From: Leptospira gomenensis
Lineage (GTDB): Bacteria > Spirochaetota > Leptospiria > Leptospirales > Leptospiraceae
Length of the DNA: 64,000 nucleotides
Assembly: GCF_004770155.1 (NCBI RefSeq)
Contig: NZ_RQFA01000028.1
Coordinates: 130,704 to 194,703 of the forward strand
Direction: 5' to 3'
The notes beneath the pieces were generated by a model, which saw only the letters and a list, made by a program, of their open reading frames with translations, searched no databases and was not told the DNA's origin. Position 1 is the first letter of the stretch, and the number at the start of each line of letters is the position of its first letter. This document shows positions 8,918-17,840 of the stretch, piece by piece. Position numbers and translations under genes: made by a program.

Positions 8918-10390
8918 ATGCACTTTATCCGTCTTTTCCTTGCGATAGCGCCATTGATTCTGGTTTTATCCTGCGTCCGAATTCCCGATCTCGAAATCGA
9001 AACTAGATCCTGTTTCGGAAATTCTGAAAAAACCTGTATTTCGGCCGCCCTTGTCGCAGCGGCAGGTTTGTCATTTACGGAAGAATGGAAATACGAAGAA
9101 GGTGAGGAATACCAAGGCGGTCCGGATATGACCAGCTTTCAATTTGGAACCGCCGCCTTTCGACAATTCGCGCAGAACGCTCCTTTGAGTTCCATTTCGG
9201 AATTTACGGTAGGACAAGCCGTGTTCGAAGTTCCTTGGACTCCTGGATTTTCCGCGTCGCTTCCGGATCGAGACGGACTGGGTCCGTTGTTTCACGCCAA
9301 TTCCTGTCTTTCCTGTCACGTAGGAAACGGTAGGGCCTTGGAAGAAGACGGCGAAAACCTAACGGTTAGTCTTGTTCGTCTGAGCGTCGGGGCGGATTCG
9401 CGTTCTCCCGAACCGAAATACGGCGGTCAGTTTCAGCCTAACGGCGTCGCAGGAGTCGCGAAGGAAGGCGACGCCTTTCTCACGTATCAGGAAATAAAAG
9501 GGAGTTTCGACGACGGATCCGAATTTAGTTTACGTTTTCCTAATTTAAATTTTTCGAATTTAGGATACGGGGCAATGTCTTCGGGAGTTAAAACTTCCGT
9601 TCGTATTCCGCAACAGGTGATCGGGTTGGGACTTTTGGAGGCGATCTCGGAAGCGACCCTATTATCGTTGGCCGACCCGGAGGATTCCGACGGAAACGGA
9701 ATTTCAGGACGACCCAATTACGCGATCAATTCAAACGGAAGCGGTCGGACATTGGGAAGATTCGGCTGGAAGGCCGGCAACTCGGATCTAGTCCGACAAA
9801 ATTCGGCCGCGTTTCTAGGCGATTTGGGAATCACGTCTCCTTTGTTCCCGACGGAAAATTGTTCTGTCGCCCAGACACAATGCCAAAACGCAGCAAACGG
9901 AGGTTCGCCGGAGGTTCCGCAGGCGAAAATCGATTCGATCACGAATTACATGCGTCTTGTCGCGGTTCCCGCACGGAGAAAGGCGGACAATCCGAGCGTC
10001 CTTCTCGGAAAGAAGATTTTTTTTAGGTCCGGTTGTGTCCACTGTCACGTTCCCAAACTCGTCACCGGTGCGGCAGCCTTTCCGGAACTTTCGGAAAAGC
10101 TAATACGTCCGTATACCGATCTGCTTTTGCACGATATGGGGGAAGGACTTGCCGACAATAGACCGGAGGAAAACGCCGACGGAAGGGAATGGAGAACCCC
10201 GCCTCTTTGGGGTGTCGGTTTAACGGAAACGGTAAACGGACATACCCGTTATCTTCACGACGGAAGGGCGAGAAATTTGATGGAGGCGATTCTTTGGCAC
10301 GGAGGAGAAGCCGAGGAAAGTAAAAACCGAATCCTCAAACTGGACGTCCGTCAACGAACACACCTTATCAACTTCCTACAATCCCTATAA
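8918..10390 (+). CDS. di-haem oxidoreductase (DHOR family, putative peroxidase) lipoprotein
   Basis: The 490-residue protein has a signal ending LVLSC. Two c-type haem sites are visible: CLSCH near residue 130 and CVHCH near residue 373. The C-terminal part has the family pattern LLHDMGEGLADNRPE, then WRTPPLWGVGL, RYLHDGRA and WHGGEAEESK. This family was formerly called thiol oxidoreductase and is related to MauG and CcpA-type di-haem enzymes. It would act in the periplasm. It lies 15 bases after the RCC1 lipoprotein gene and shares its Fur-like operator. In Leptospira such genes occur in iron-regulated clusters with imelysin proteins. No imelysin is seen here. Confidence 0.88.
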   Translation: MHFIRLFLAIAPLILVLSCVRIPDLEIETRSCFGNSEKTCISAALVAAAGLSFTEEWKYEEGEEYQGGPDMTSFQFGTAAFRQFAQNAPLSSISEFTVGQAVFEVPWTPGFSASLPDRDGLGPLFHANSCLSCHVGNGRALEEDGENLTVSLVRLSVGADSRSPEPKYGGQFQPNGVAGVAKEGDAFLTYQEIKGSFDDGSEFSLRFPNLNFSNLGYGAMSSGVKTSVRIPQQVIGLGLLEAISEATLLSLADPEDSDGNGISGRPNYAINSNGSGRTLGRFGWKAGNSDLVRQNSAAFLGDLGITSPLFPTENCSVAQTQCQNAANGGSPEVPQAKIDSITNYMRLVAVPARRKADNPSVLLGKKIFFRSGCVHCHVPKLVTGAAAFPELSEKLIRPYTDLLLHDMGEGLADNRPEENADGREWRTPPLWGVGLTETVNGHTRYLHDGRARNLMEAILWHGGEAEESKNRILKLDVRQRTHLINFLQSL

Positions 10391-10398
10391 ATACGGAC

Positions 10399-10425
10399 GC
10401 CAGCGGAGAAGGAAATTCCGCCGGC
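10399..10425. terminator. putative bidirectional terminator hairpin
   Basis: GCCAGCGGA (10399-10407) pairs with TCCGCCGGC (10417-10425) with one mismatch and a 9-base loop, followed by TTTAA. It lies between the convergent ends of the di-haem oxidoreductase gene and the M20 peptidase gene. Confidence 0.5.
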
Positions 10426-10434
10426 TTTAATCGT

Positions 10435-11874
10435 CTATGGTCCGGCGAACCGATACAAGGTTTCGAAAAGGATCATAGAACCTAATTTAAGATTTTCTAA
10501 ACTGATATTCTCGTCTTTTCCGTGGAGGGTTTCCGTATCCTTGGCCTCCAAAATCGCGGGATTGAGTCCGTAACAACGGATTCCGATCCTACGAAAACGC
10601 GCGTTATCCGTCTTTCCGGCGGACAAAAACGGAGCCGCGACGCTTTTAGGAATTTTAGATACGGAAACGTTCGCGAGAATCTGAAACAACTCGTCGTCCA
10701 AAGGGGAAAGATCGGGGCCGATCTCGTCGAAAATTTCCACTTCGATTCCGAACGGTTTTGCGATCTCCCTGATTTTTTCCGCGTATTCCAAAGTATCAAA
10801 GCCGGGAAGAACACGAACGTCCAGTTTTCCGAACGTTTCCCCCGCGAGCACGTTGTATCCGTCCCCTTCTCCCGTACGGATTCCGGTGATCGCTTTGGTG
10901 TTGGTCGTCATTGCCGAAAGGTGTTTGTTCTTACGCAGAGTTCCGGAAAGTAAAGGTCGAATCAGAGGATTGGAAGCGTTCTTTAAAAAGAAGGAAGTGG
11001 GAAACGGGGCCGCGGAACCGAGTTGATAAAAATAAGTGCTCGTTTCGTCCGTAATCCGTATCGAAGTGTCGAACTCCAAAACCTTTTCATAAAAGCGGAT
11101 TAGATTGAGGGCCGAATATTCCGCGATCGGAACGCTTCCGTGACCGCTCGTTCCTTTCGCCTTCAACTTCAACCAAAGATTTCCTTTTTCGGCGTATTGT
11201 ATGTTGAAGATCGTCGCACCGGGAATCCCAACGTCTTTCGTCGCAACTCCTCCTTCGTTTAACATCCATTCGTAATCCTTAAAAAGATCCGAGTGTTCCC
11301 GTATCATATAACGTGCTCCGAACATACTTCCGCTTTCCTCGTCGGCCAAAGCCAAAAACATCACCTTACGATCGAGTTCTATCTTGGAACGTTTCAATTC
11401 CAAAAAGGCCGTCAACTGCATAACCGCGAGACCTTTCATATCCAAGGCTCCTCTTCCGTAAATTCTAGAATCCACGATCCTTCCTTCAAACGGAGGAACG
11501 CTCCACTCGGACGCGTCCGCTTCGACAACGTCGATATGATTTCCCAAAATGATTCCCTTACGACCGGAAGGACGGGAAGGTTCCAAAACCGCCACCAAGT
11601 TGGCACGGGTTGGATGTTCTTTGGAAGCGTAGATTTTGGAAGGGATGCCTTCCTTTTGAAGAAGTTTCTGAAGATACAAAACCACTTCGAGTTCGTTCGA
11701 ACGAACCGATTTGATTCGGATCAAATCCCGAAGTATTTTGGCCGATTCTTCGTTCCTTCGGTTCCAATCCACGGAAGAAGGGATCGGCTTTAACTCCATC
11801 ATTCTGATCGGAGAGGAAGAAAAACAACCGATCACAACGTAAACGACGATACAACTAAGAAATAATTTTTTCAC
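10435..11874 (-). CDS. M20-family metallopeptidase lipoprotein (carboxypeptidase S-like)
   Basis: The 479-residue protein starts at a GTG with GGAGAG upstream and has a signal ending VVIGC. M20 motifs are present in order: GNHIDVVEAD (first zinc His and the catalytic Asp two residues on), YGRGALDMKG (bridging Asp), LADEESGS (catalytic Glu and zinc Glu), and the lid domain with SGHGSVP. The closest known types are carboxypeptidase S and PM20D1, which cleave or condense N-acyl amino acids and peptides. It is expected to be exported and lipid-anchored. The gene stands alone, convergent with the di-haem operon. Confidence 0.88.
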   Translation of the reverse strand: MKKLFLSCIVVYVVIGCFSSSPIRMMELKPIPSSVDWNRRNEESAKILRDLIRIKSVRSNELEVVLYLQKLLQKEGIPSKIYASKEHPTRANLVAVLEPSRPSGRKGIILGNHIDVVEADASEWSVPPFEGRIVDSRIYGRGALDMKGLAVMQLTAFLELKRSKIELDRKVMFLALADEESGSMFGARYMIREHSDLFKDYEWMLNEGGVATKDVGIPGATIFNIQYAEKGNLWLKLKAKGTSGHGSVPIAEYSALNLIRFYEKVLEFDTSIRITDETSTYFYQLGSAAPFPTSFFLKNASNPLIRPLLSGTLRKNKHLSAMTTNTKAITGIRTGEGDGYNVLAGETFGKLDVRVLPGFDTLEYAEKIREIAKPFGIEVEIFDEIGPDLSPLDDELFQILANVSVSKIPKSVAAPFLSAGKTDNARFRRIGIRCYGLNPAILEAKDTETLHGKDENISLENLKLGSMILFETLYRFAGP

Positions 11875-12178
11875 CGAACTCTCCTAACGTTCGCCTCGGG
11901 TCCGTTCGATCCGGATCGGCCGAAGAACCCCCCGCAAAGAAACCAGTGATACGACGAGATCCGAGGAAATCGATCCAAAAAATCGAATTCTATCCGTAAC
12001 CACTCCCTTACGGAACTATACGAAAAACGAAAAAACACTACGTCCTCAAGTGTTCCGCTTACGGCAAAACTCGTTTCGTAAGATTCACCTTGACAGAAAG
12101 AAATTCTTTCCTAAAACTTCGGATTCCTTCGAAGGGAAAATTCATCCTAAAACGGAAGTTCAACAAAAGAGGTAATTC
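11875..12178. other. intergenic region with probable promoter for the cyclase gene
   Basis: This 304-base gap separates divergent genes. No convincing coding frame is visible. A TTGACA sits at 12090-12095 and AAAACT at 12113-12118, 17 bases apart, which would serve the cyclase gene starting at 12179. The rest shows nothing I can name. Confidence 0.4.
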
Positions 12179-12805
12179 ATGTCGTTTCGCAGAACCATCG
12201 GAACCGGAGCATCCGAAGACCGATTGGAAAAATTGATTCAGGAAAGACTCAAACCCGGCGCTGATAAAACCAATATCGATCAGAGGATCTGGGATCTTTT
12301 CGGAGAAGAATGGTGTGTGATGTTCACCGACCTTTCGGGATTTTCCAGAGGTGTGGAAAAGTTCGGCATCATACACTTTTTGCAAACCATCCACGAGTCG
12401 GAGCGTATTCTAATTCCGGTCATAGAAGAGAACGACGGAATCCTCTTAAAATCCGAAGGGGACAGTTTTCTGGTCATCTTTCGAAACGTAAGCAAGGGAA
12501 TCGACGCAGCCATCCGAATGCAACGAAGTCTGATTTCCTACAACGCGGATAAATTACCGGAGGAAAAAGTGCTCCTCTGCGTGGGACTCGGTTTCGGAAA
12601 AGTGTTAAAGATAGGAGATTCGGACGTTTACGGTTCGGAAGTAAATACCGCGAGCAAACTCGGAGAGGACACCGCCGAAGCGGGCGAAATTTTAGTGACT
12701 CAATCCGTTTTTGAAAGAGTGCTCGATCGCAATCTGAAATTCGTCGAAATAAATGATCCTCCTCCGGGAACGCCGAAAAGTTATCGTCTCATCTACGGAG
12801 ATTAA
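12179..12805 (+). CDS. class III adenylate/guanylate cyclase domain protein
   Basis: This is a 208-residue, single-domain protein with AGAGGT upstream of the ATG. The first metal Asp lies in FTDLSGF near residue 50 and the second in KSEGDSFLV near residue 95. The Lys of LKSEGD and the Asp of SDVYG fit adenine recognition. The transition-state pair is N-x-x-x-K (VNTASKLGE) where N-x-x-x-R is usual, so the stabilising Arg is replaced by Lys. It has no membrane or sensor domain. Either it is a soluble cAMP-forming enzyme with altered activity, or a partner subunit. Its downstream neighbours are unrelated. Confidence 0.82.
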   Translation: MSFRRTIGTGASEDRLEKLIQERLKPGADKTNIDQRIWDLFGEEWCVMFTDLSGFSRGVEKFGIIHFLQTIHESERILIPVIEENDGILLKSEGDSFLVIFRNVSKGIDAAIRMQRSLISYNADKLPEEKVLLCVGLGFGKVLKIGDSDVYGSEVNTASKLGEDTAEAGEILVTQSVFERVLDRNLKFVEINDPPPGTPKSYRLIYGD

Positions 12806-12846
12806 ATTAAATTTTCATAATATACTAATCAAGACCAGTTGCGCTT

Positions 12847-12867
12847 CGTAGGGTGAAATACCCTACG
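12847..12867 (+). terminator. putative hairpin after cyclase gene
   Basis: CGTAGGG and CCCTACG form a perfect 7-bp stem with a 7-base loop, 41 bases after the cyclase stop. There is no T-run after it, so termination is only suggested. Confidence 0.3.
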
Positions 12868-12930
12868 CCGTTTCGCACCGTTCGATTCGATATCCCTTGA
12901 CCGAAACCGAAATCCGTTTCTCTTATTCGT

Positions 12931-13239
12931 ATGTCCCCGAAGGTTTTGGTCCGTTTCGTATTGCCGTTGGTCCTTCTCTCGGCGTTACGTTGTAAAACCA
13001 AACCCGATTCCCAATTACAAACGTTGATACAACACGCGACGGTCCTCGGAGAAACCAAATGCGAATGCGAAACGTTGGAACGCTCTTCGGGTGCCGAGTC
13101 GGAAGAGGTTTCCATTTGTCTTGGCAAACTGGAAGCGGCGGAAAAAACCTATAAGATCAATATCCGTTTGTATCGGGAACTGGCGGGTACGGGAGAAACC
13201 TTGGTGCGGAATTCCTACGAAAAAAAATGTCCCCGCTAA
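12931..13239 (+). CDS. small lipoprotein, unknown function
   Basis: A 102-residue protein with a signal peptide ending LLSALRC, a lipobox of spirochaetal type. The mature part is helical and polar, with CECETLE and a later C-x6 spacing to KLEAAEKTYK, and ends in KKCPR. Four or more cysteines in so short a protein may form disulfides. I do not recognise the family. It is followed 66 bases later by another small gene of the same strand. Confidence 0.6.
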   Translation: MSPKVLVRFVLPLVLLSALRCKTKPDSQLQTLIQHATVLGETKCECETLERSSGAESEEVSICLGKLEAAEKTYKINIRLYRELAGTGETLVRNSYEKKCPR

Positions 13240-13305
13240 CGGCGAAACGAAATTCCGTTTCGATTTTGTATTGTCTCGTATTTAGAATCCGAACAAAACT
13301 GATCC

Positions 13306-13668
13306 ATGAATCCGTTTCGAATTTTCGGAAATTCCTCCGAACAGCCGCGTTATAAACAGAATCCTTCCGTTTTTACGAGCGGCCCCTTACCCGATTTATC
13401 CGGTTCGTACGAAACCCGGGTGCACACCTCCTCGGGAGAACTTCCTGCGACGATCCGAATCGAACAGAACGGGGACGAAATTTTCGTCACTGCGTCGTTA
13501 TCGGAAACTTCCGATTCCGGGTCTTTCTCTTCCCCGAAATTATTCGGTAAACTTACCGATCGGAATCGACATCACGTGATCGTAACGTTCGAAAACGGAA
13601 CATCGGAACGGTACGTATTTACGGAAGGACGTTTTTCACGGCACGAATTCCTATTCCCTTCCGCCTAA
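13306..13668 (+). CDS. small hypothetical protein
   Basis: A 120-residue frame with Leptospira-like codon use, no signal peptide and no membrane segment. It is beta-rich, with DLSGSYETRV, ATIRIEQNGDEIFVTA and HHVIVTFENGTSERYVF strands that resemble a small lipocalin-like or META-type barrel, but this is a guess from strand spacing. It lies between a small lipoprotein gene and a hydrolase gene on the same strand. Confidence 0.6.
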   Translation: MNPFRIFGNSSEQPRYKQNPSVFTSGPLPDLSGSYETRVHTSSGELPATIRIEQNGDEIFVTASLSETSDSGSFSSPKLFGKLTDRNRHHVIVTFENGTSERYVFTEGRFSRHEFLFPSA

Positions 13669-13812
13669 ACGATGTTCGGCGGAACCTGGAATCGTATCCT
13701 AGTTCCGGTTCGTTTCGGAAGTTTTTCCTTCCTATACATTTTTGATTCCTTTCGGGAATCGTTTCGTTTTTTCGTTGATGAACGGAGCGTATCGGCGAAA
13801 ATCCGATCTCCT

Positions 13813-14760
13813 ATGGTGCACTACGAATTCCATCCCTCTTCCGTCAAATCGCAGAAAGGCTCGGAGAACGTTCCGATTCTTTTCGTTCACGGCGCTTGGC
13901 ACGGGGCCTGGTGCTGGAAGGAGAATTTCGTTCCTTACTTTCAGAAGGCGGGATTCGACGTGTATTCCCTGGATCTGAGAGGTCACGGAAAAAGTCCGAA
14001 CCCTGGATCGTTCCGATGGAACTCGATTCGCGATTACGCGGACGACGTAAGGGAAGTGCTCGATCAGCTTCCCGATTCGACCGTTTTGATCGGCCATTCG
14101 ATGGGCGGTTTTGTCGTTCAGAAATTTTTGGAGACCCGTTCCGTACCGAAGGCCGTCCTTTTGGCGAGCGTTCCGCCGCACGGGGTTTTTCGAATCACTT
14201 TCGAGTTGTTGCTCAAACATCCGATCCGTTTTTTCCGGATGATCGGAACACTCTCCCTTTTTCCGATCGTGGAAGAACCCAAACTCGCACAAGAACTTTT
14301 ATTCTCTAAATCGTTAAGCGAAGAGAAGGCGTTCTATTACGCTTCTCTAATACAGAACGAATCTTTCCTCGCTTTTTTGGACATGCTTCTTTTCCGTCTA
14401 CCGAAAACGAAACGGATAAAAACTCCGTTTCTCGTACTCGGAGGAGAAAAGGACCGTCTTTTTCCTCCTTGGGAGGTGAAACGGACTGCGAAACTCTACG
14501 GAGCCGAAGCGGAGATTTTTCCGAATATGGGACACGATATGATGTTGGACGTAGGTTGGGAAAACGTCGCGAATCGTATCCTACGTTATCTGAAACCGTC
14601 CCTTTCTCATGAGCGAAGCGACCTTTCGAAACGTAAGGAATATGGAAAATCCGAAAAAAACAAATCTTCCAAAAATGTCGCGAAACCCAAAACCGCAACC
14701 TCCCCTTCCGGGAAAAAGAAGTCCTTCAAAAAGGAAATTCGGGGTTCGAAACGGAAATAG
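13813..14760 (+). CDS. alpha/beta hydrolase
   Basis: From ATG at 13813 the protein starts MVHYEFHP and has about 315 residues. An upstream in-frame ATG at 13672 adds 47 residues that do not look like the fold. The nucleophile elbow is GHSMGG, the oxyanion stretch is VHGAWHGAW, the acid is in GGEKDRLF and the His is in MGHDMM, so the Ser-Asp-His triad is complete. The HGAWHGAWCW start resembles plant-type esterases and haloperoxidase-like lipases. The last 40 residues are Lys/Ser-rich and probably disordered. The substrate is unknown. Confidence 0.85.
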   Translation: MVHYEFHPSSVKSQKGSENVPILFVHGAWHGAWCWKENFVPYFQKAGFDVYSLDLRGHGKSPNPGSFRWNSIRDYADDVREVLDQLPDSTVLIGHSMGGFVVQKFLETRSVPKAVLLASVPPHGVFRITFELLLKHPIRFFRMIGTLSLFPIVEEPKLAQELLFSKSLSEEKAFYYASLIQNESFLAFLDMLLFRLPKTKRIKTPFLVLGGEKDRLFPPWEVKRTAKLYGAEAEIFPNMGHDMMLDVGWENVANRILRYLKPSLSHERSDLSKRKEYGKSEKNKSSKNVAKPKTATSPSGKKKSFKKEIRGSKRK

Positions 14761-14768
14761 AAAATCTT

Positions 14769-15326
14769 CTATACGTTTTCCCGATCTCGGATCGATTTTC
14801 GAATCTCTTCGGCAAAGGCGACTAACGCGTCCTTGATTTTTTTACGCATCTCTTCTTCTTTCCACTCCTCGCGTTCGTCCAATTGTCTTCTGGAAAGCGG
14901 GATCGGAAACGAACATTCCTCAGCGACGCCGGCGTTCATGGCGCGTAACGTGGTAAGCAGAGACCGAAGCGCCTTTTCACCTCCCTGATAGGAAGGAGAG
15001 GACCCGAGCGCCATCACCGGTTTGTTCACGTATTCCCCCGAACCCACGACCCAATCCAGGGAATTTTTTAAAACACCAGGCAGATTGTGAGCGTATTCGG
15101 GGGTGCAGAGAATGACTCCGTCCGCGTTTTTAAGCGCCTCGCGATATACTTTCACGGATTCCGGCGATGAATCCCCATCCCGATCCGGGCTAAAATGCGG
15201 TAAATCGTCTAACCCCGAATAGGTGATTATCTCCATTTCGGGCGGGGCTATTTTGGCGATCGCGCGCAAAAGCGCCGACGCGTTCGATTCAAAACGAATA
15301 CTTCCGGAAATGGAGAGAATTTTCAT
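14769..15326 (-). CDS. NADPH-dependent FMN reductase family protein
   Basis: This 185-residue flavodoxin-like protein begins ILSISGSIRFESNASALL, the phosphate-binding loop for FMN. It continues with TPEYAHNLPGVLKNSLDW, the hallmark of the chromate/azo/FMN reductase family, and SPSYQGGEKA near the second FMN contact. It would reduce flavin or quinones with NAD(P)H in the cytoplasm. It is the last gene after two kinase genes on the same strand, 51 bases downstream of the nearer one, but no functional link is evident. Confidence 0.88.
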   Translation of the reverse strand: MKILSISGSIRFESNASALLRAIAKIAPPEMEIITYSGLDDLPHFSPDRDGDSSPESVKVYREALKNADGVILCTPEYAHNLPGVLKNSLDWVVGSGEYVNKPVMALGSSPSYQGGEKALRSLLTTLRAMNAGVAEECSFPIPLSRRQLDEREEWKEEEMRKKIKDALVAFAEEIRKSIRDRENV

Positions 15327-15377
15327 ACGTAAAGATTAGAATGGAATCGAAGAAGTTCGGTTTAAAAAAAAAGAAAT

Positions 15378-17603
15378 TTATACGAGAATAATCCTAAACG
15401 TCGTCCCTAAATTCAACCGACTTTCCACTTCGATTTTGCCCCCCATCGCTTCGACTTGGTTTTTCGTAATGAACAAACCGATTCCTTTAGCGTCCCGATT
15501 GTTGTGAAAGGTCTTATACATCCCGAACAACTTTTCGCCGTACCGATTCATATCGATTCCCAATCCGTTGTCGGCGATACTCAGGATCAGACGGTTTTTC
15601 TCGTAGGAAGTGCTAAGGGTGATTTCCGGAGTCCTATCCGGATGTCTGTATTTGACGGCGTTGGTCAAAAAATTAAGAAGAATACTTTCCATATAAGCCG
15701 CGTTATAGAAGATGCGGATCCGTTCCGGAACCAGATTGTTGATCTTCACCTTATACCTTTGGATTTCGGCCGAAATGGAACGCAACGCGCCTTCGATGTA
15801 ATCGCGGAGACCGATTTCAGTGTTCTGCAGATTTTTGTTCGTCTGAATCGAAATGACTTCGTTCAGATTAAGAACGGTTTCCATAAGACTGTCGGAGGCT
15901 TTGGTGATATAACCGATCACCTCCCCTTTTTCCGTTTCGTTTTGGGATTCCTCCAAAATTTTCAACAACATAGTTATGTTTCCGGCGTGCGACCTGAGAT
16001 TATGCGAAACTATATGAGCAAAATTTAATAGACGCTCGTTTTGCTCCTTGACTATATCCAACGTCCTCTGGAGCGCCAACTCTTTCTGCTTTTGTTCTTG
16101 GATGTTTTGGAAGGTTCCCGAAATCCGGATACAAACTCCGTCGGGTCCGTATTCCGGTTTTCCGATCGAGCGGGTCCATACAAAATTTCCCTTGGCCGTT
16201 ACGATTTCGATTTCCAAATCGAACGGCTTTCCCGTCCTGATCGATGTTTCGATCGCGTCCGTCGCCTTTTGTCTTTCCTTTTCGTTTTTAAAAAAACGGG
16301 CTCCTTGCTCCGCAGTGGGAACGTAATCTTCGGCGACCTCGAAGATATCCTTGGTAACCTTACTCCATACACGCGTGTTCGTCGCAAGATCCAATTCCCA
16401 GGCGCCGATCTGCGCCGCTTCATTGGTCCGATTGAGGATCTCTTCCAGTTTTCCCTTTTCTAATTCTTTTCGTTTTAACGCGGTGATGTCGGCCGTATAC
16501 ATCAGAATGCCGCCGACTTTGTTCTGGGAAACATACCAAGGCCGAACTTCCCAGATGATCCACTGAACGGTTCCGTCCTTTCTTACGAAAGCCTCCTCTT
16601 CCTTTCGTAAAACTTTTCCTTGAAGACATTCCCTATGAATCGATTTCCATTCCTCGCCGATTTCAGGAAAGACGTCGTAATGAGATCGACCGAGGAGCTC
16701 TTCGTCCTCCAGATGATAATCGGTAAGCCATTGTCTGGAAGCAGCCAAGTAACGCATATCCGTATCGAACATCGCGATCGCGGAAGGCGCCTTTTCGATA
16801 AAAACGCGGTTGAGTTCGTGACTTTCTTTGAGTGCCATTTCCGAATTTTTATGTTCGGTAATGTCCCAATTCGTACCGATCATACGAAACGGTTTGTCGG
16901 CGGCCGTTCTCTGAACGATCGCGATCGCCTTGATATGATGGATCTCTCCGTTGGGCCACACTACCCTAAACTCGGTGTCGAATTCCGCCTCGCCGTCCAA
17001 AGCCGCCTTCAATTCCAGTTTACAACGATCCAGATCTTCTTCGTGCAAACCGGATTCCCAATCCTGGTAACGACCCGAAAAAAATTTCGGATCCATACCG
17101 TACAATTCGAACATAGCGTCGTCCCAAACGAGACGATTTTCGATAATATCAAAATCCCAAATTCCGACCTTGGCGATTCGAGTCGCCAAGGCGAGACGAT
17201 CCGCCGTATGTTGTAGATCAGCTTGCGTGCGTTTGGATTCGGTGACGTCGAAATACGTGCCGAGCATGAGGGTCGGTTCTCCGGACGGGTCACGCTCTAC
17301 TACCTTACAAGTGCACTTGAACCAGACGATCTCTCCGTTCTTATGCCGTAAACGGACGTCCACTTCATAAGGACGTTGTGCGTCTTTACAAAGAAGATAA
17401 TTCTGAAACTCGTTTTGATAGGTCGAAAGATCTTCGGGAAGGATATGATCCTCCCAATCCAGGATGGAATCGTTCAATTCTTCGTTCGTATAACCGAGCA
17501 TCGACTTCCACGCCGGACTCAGATAACTCCGGTTTTCCCTGATATTTCTTTCCCAATAACCGGCGCGCGCCTGTTCTAGGATCGTTTGAAGAATATGAAT
17601 CAT
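15378..17603 (-). CDS. multi-PAS sensor histidine kinase
   Basis: The 741-residue protein has no membrane segment. Four PAS/PAC units follow one another over roughly residues 10-510, with PAC ends such as RHKNGEIVWFKCTCK and WPNGEIHHIKAIA. The dimerisation helix has the H-box HIVSHNLRSHAG, the type with SHNLR. The ATPase domain shows NAVKYR, DNGLGID and GIGLFITK and runs to the end. It probably autophosphorylates and passes phosphate to a separate receiver that is not nearby. The signal could be a ligand or redox cofactor in a PAS pocket. It lies 237 bases after a second kinase gene on the same strand. Confidence 0.9.
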   Translation of the reverse strand: MIHILQTILEQARAGYWERNIRENRSYLSPAWKSMLGYTNEELNDSILDWEDHILPEDLSTYQNEFQNYLLCKDAQRPYEVDVRLRHKNGEIVWFKCTCKVVERDPSGEPTLMLGTYFDVTESKRTQADLQHTADRLALATRIAKVGIWDFDIIENRLVWDDAMFELYGMDPKFFSGRYQDWESGLHEEDLDRCKLELKAALDGEAEFDTEFRVVWPNGEIHHIKAIAIVQRTAADKPFRMIGTNWDITEHKNSEMALKESHELNRVFIEKAPSAIAMFDTDMRYLAASRQWLTDYHLEDEELLGRSHYDVFPEIGEEWKSIHRECLQGKVLRKEEEAFVRKDGTVQWIIWEVRPWYVSQNKVGGILMYTADITALKRKELEKGKLEEILNRTNEAAQIGAWELDLATNTRVWSKVTKDIFEVAEDYVPTAEQGARFFKNEKERQKATDAIETSIRTGKPFDLEIEIVTAKGNFVWTRSIGKPEYGPDGVCIRISGTFQNIQEQKQKELALQRTLDIVKEQNERLLNFAHIVSHNLRSHAGNITMLLKILEESQNETEKGEVIGYITKASDSLMETVLNLNEVISIQTNKNLQNTEIGLRDYIEGALRSISAEIQRYKVKINNLVPERIRIFYNAAYMESILLNFLTNAVKYRHPDRTPEITLSTSYEKNRLILSIADNGLGIDMNRYGEKLFGMYKTFHNNRDAKGIGLFITKNQVEAMGGKIEVESRLNLGTTFRIILV

Positions 17604-17840
17604 GAAACAAAGATGAAAGTATTCTCGAACCTGCGCAAGGCTCGGTCAAGCCGAAAAGGAGAAGGAGTTTAAGATCCGCATATAGGCAGAATTTTCCTGA
17701 ATCGGAAAAAATTCCGCCGATTTGACAAAGGAGACGCAAAAATCCCCCGATCCGCCGGAACTCACACTCGTTCGATTTCGATTCGAATTTCGAACACATT
17801 CCCGATCGGAGGAAAGGATTCCGCGGACGGATCGGATTTT

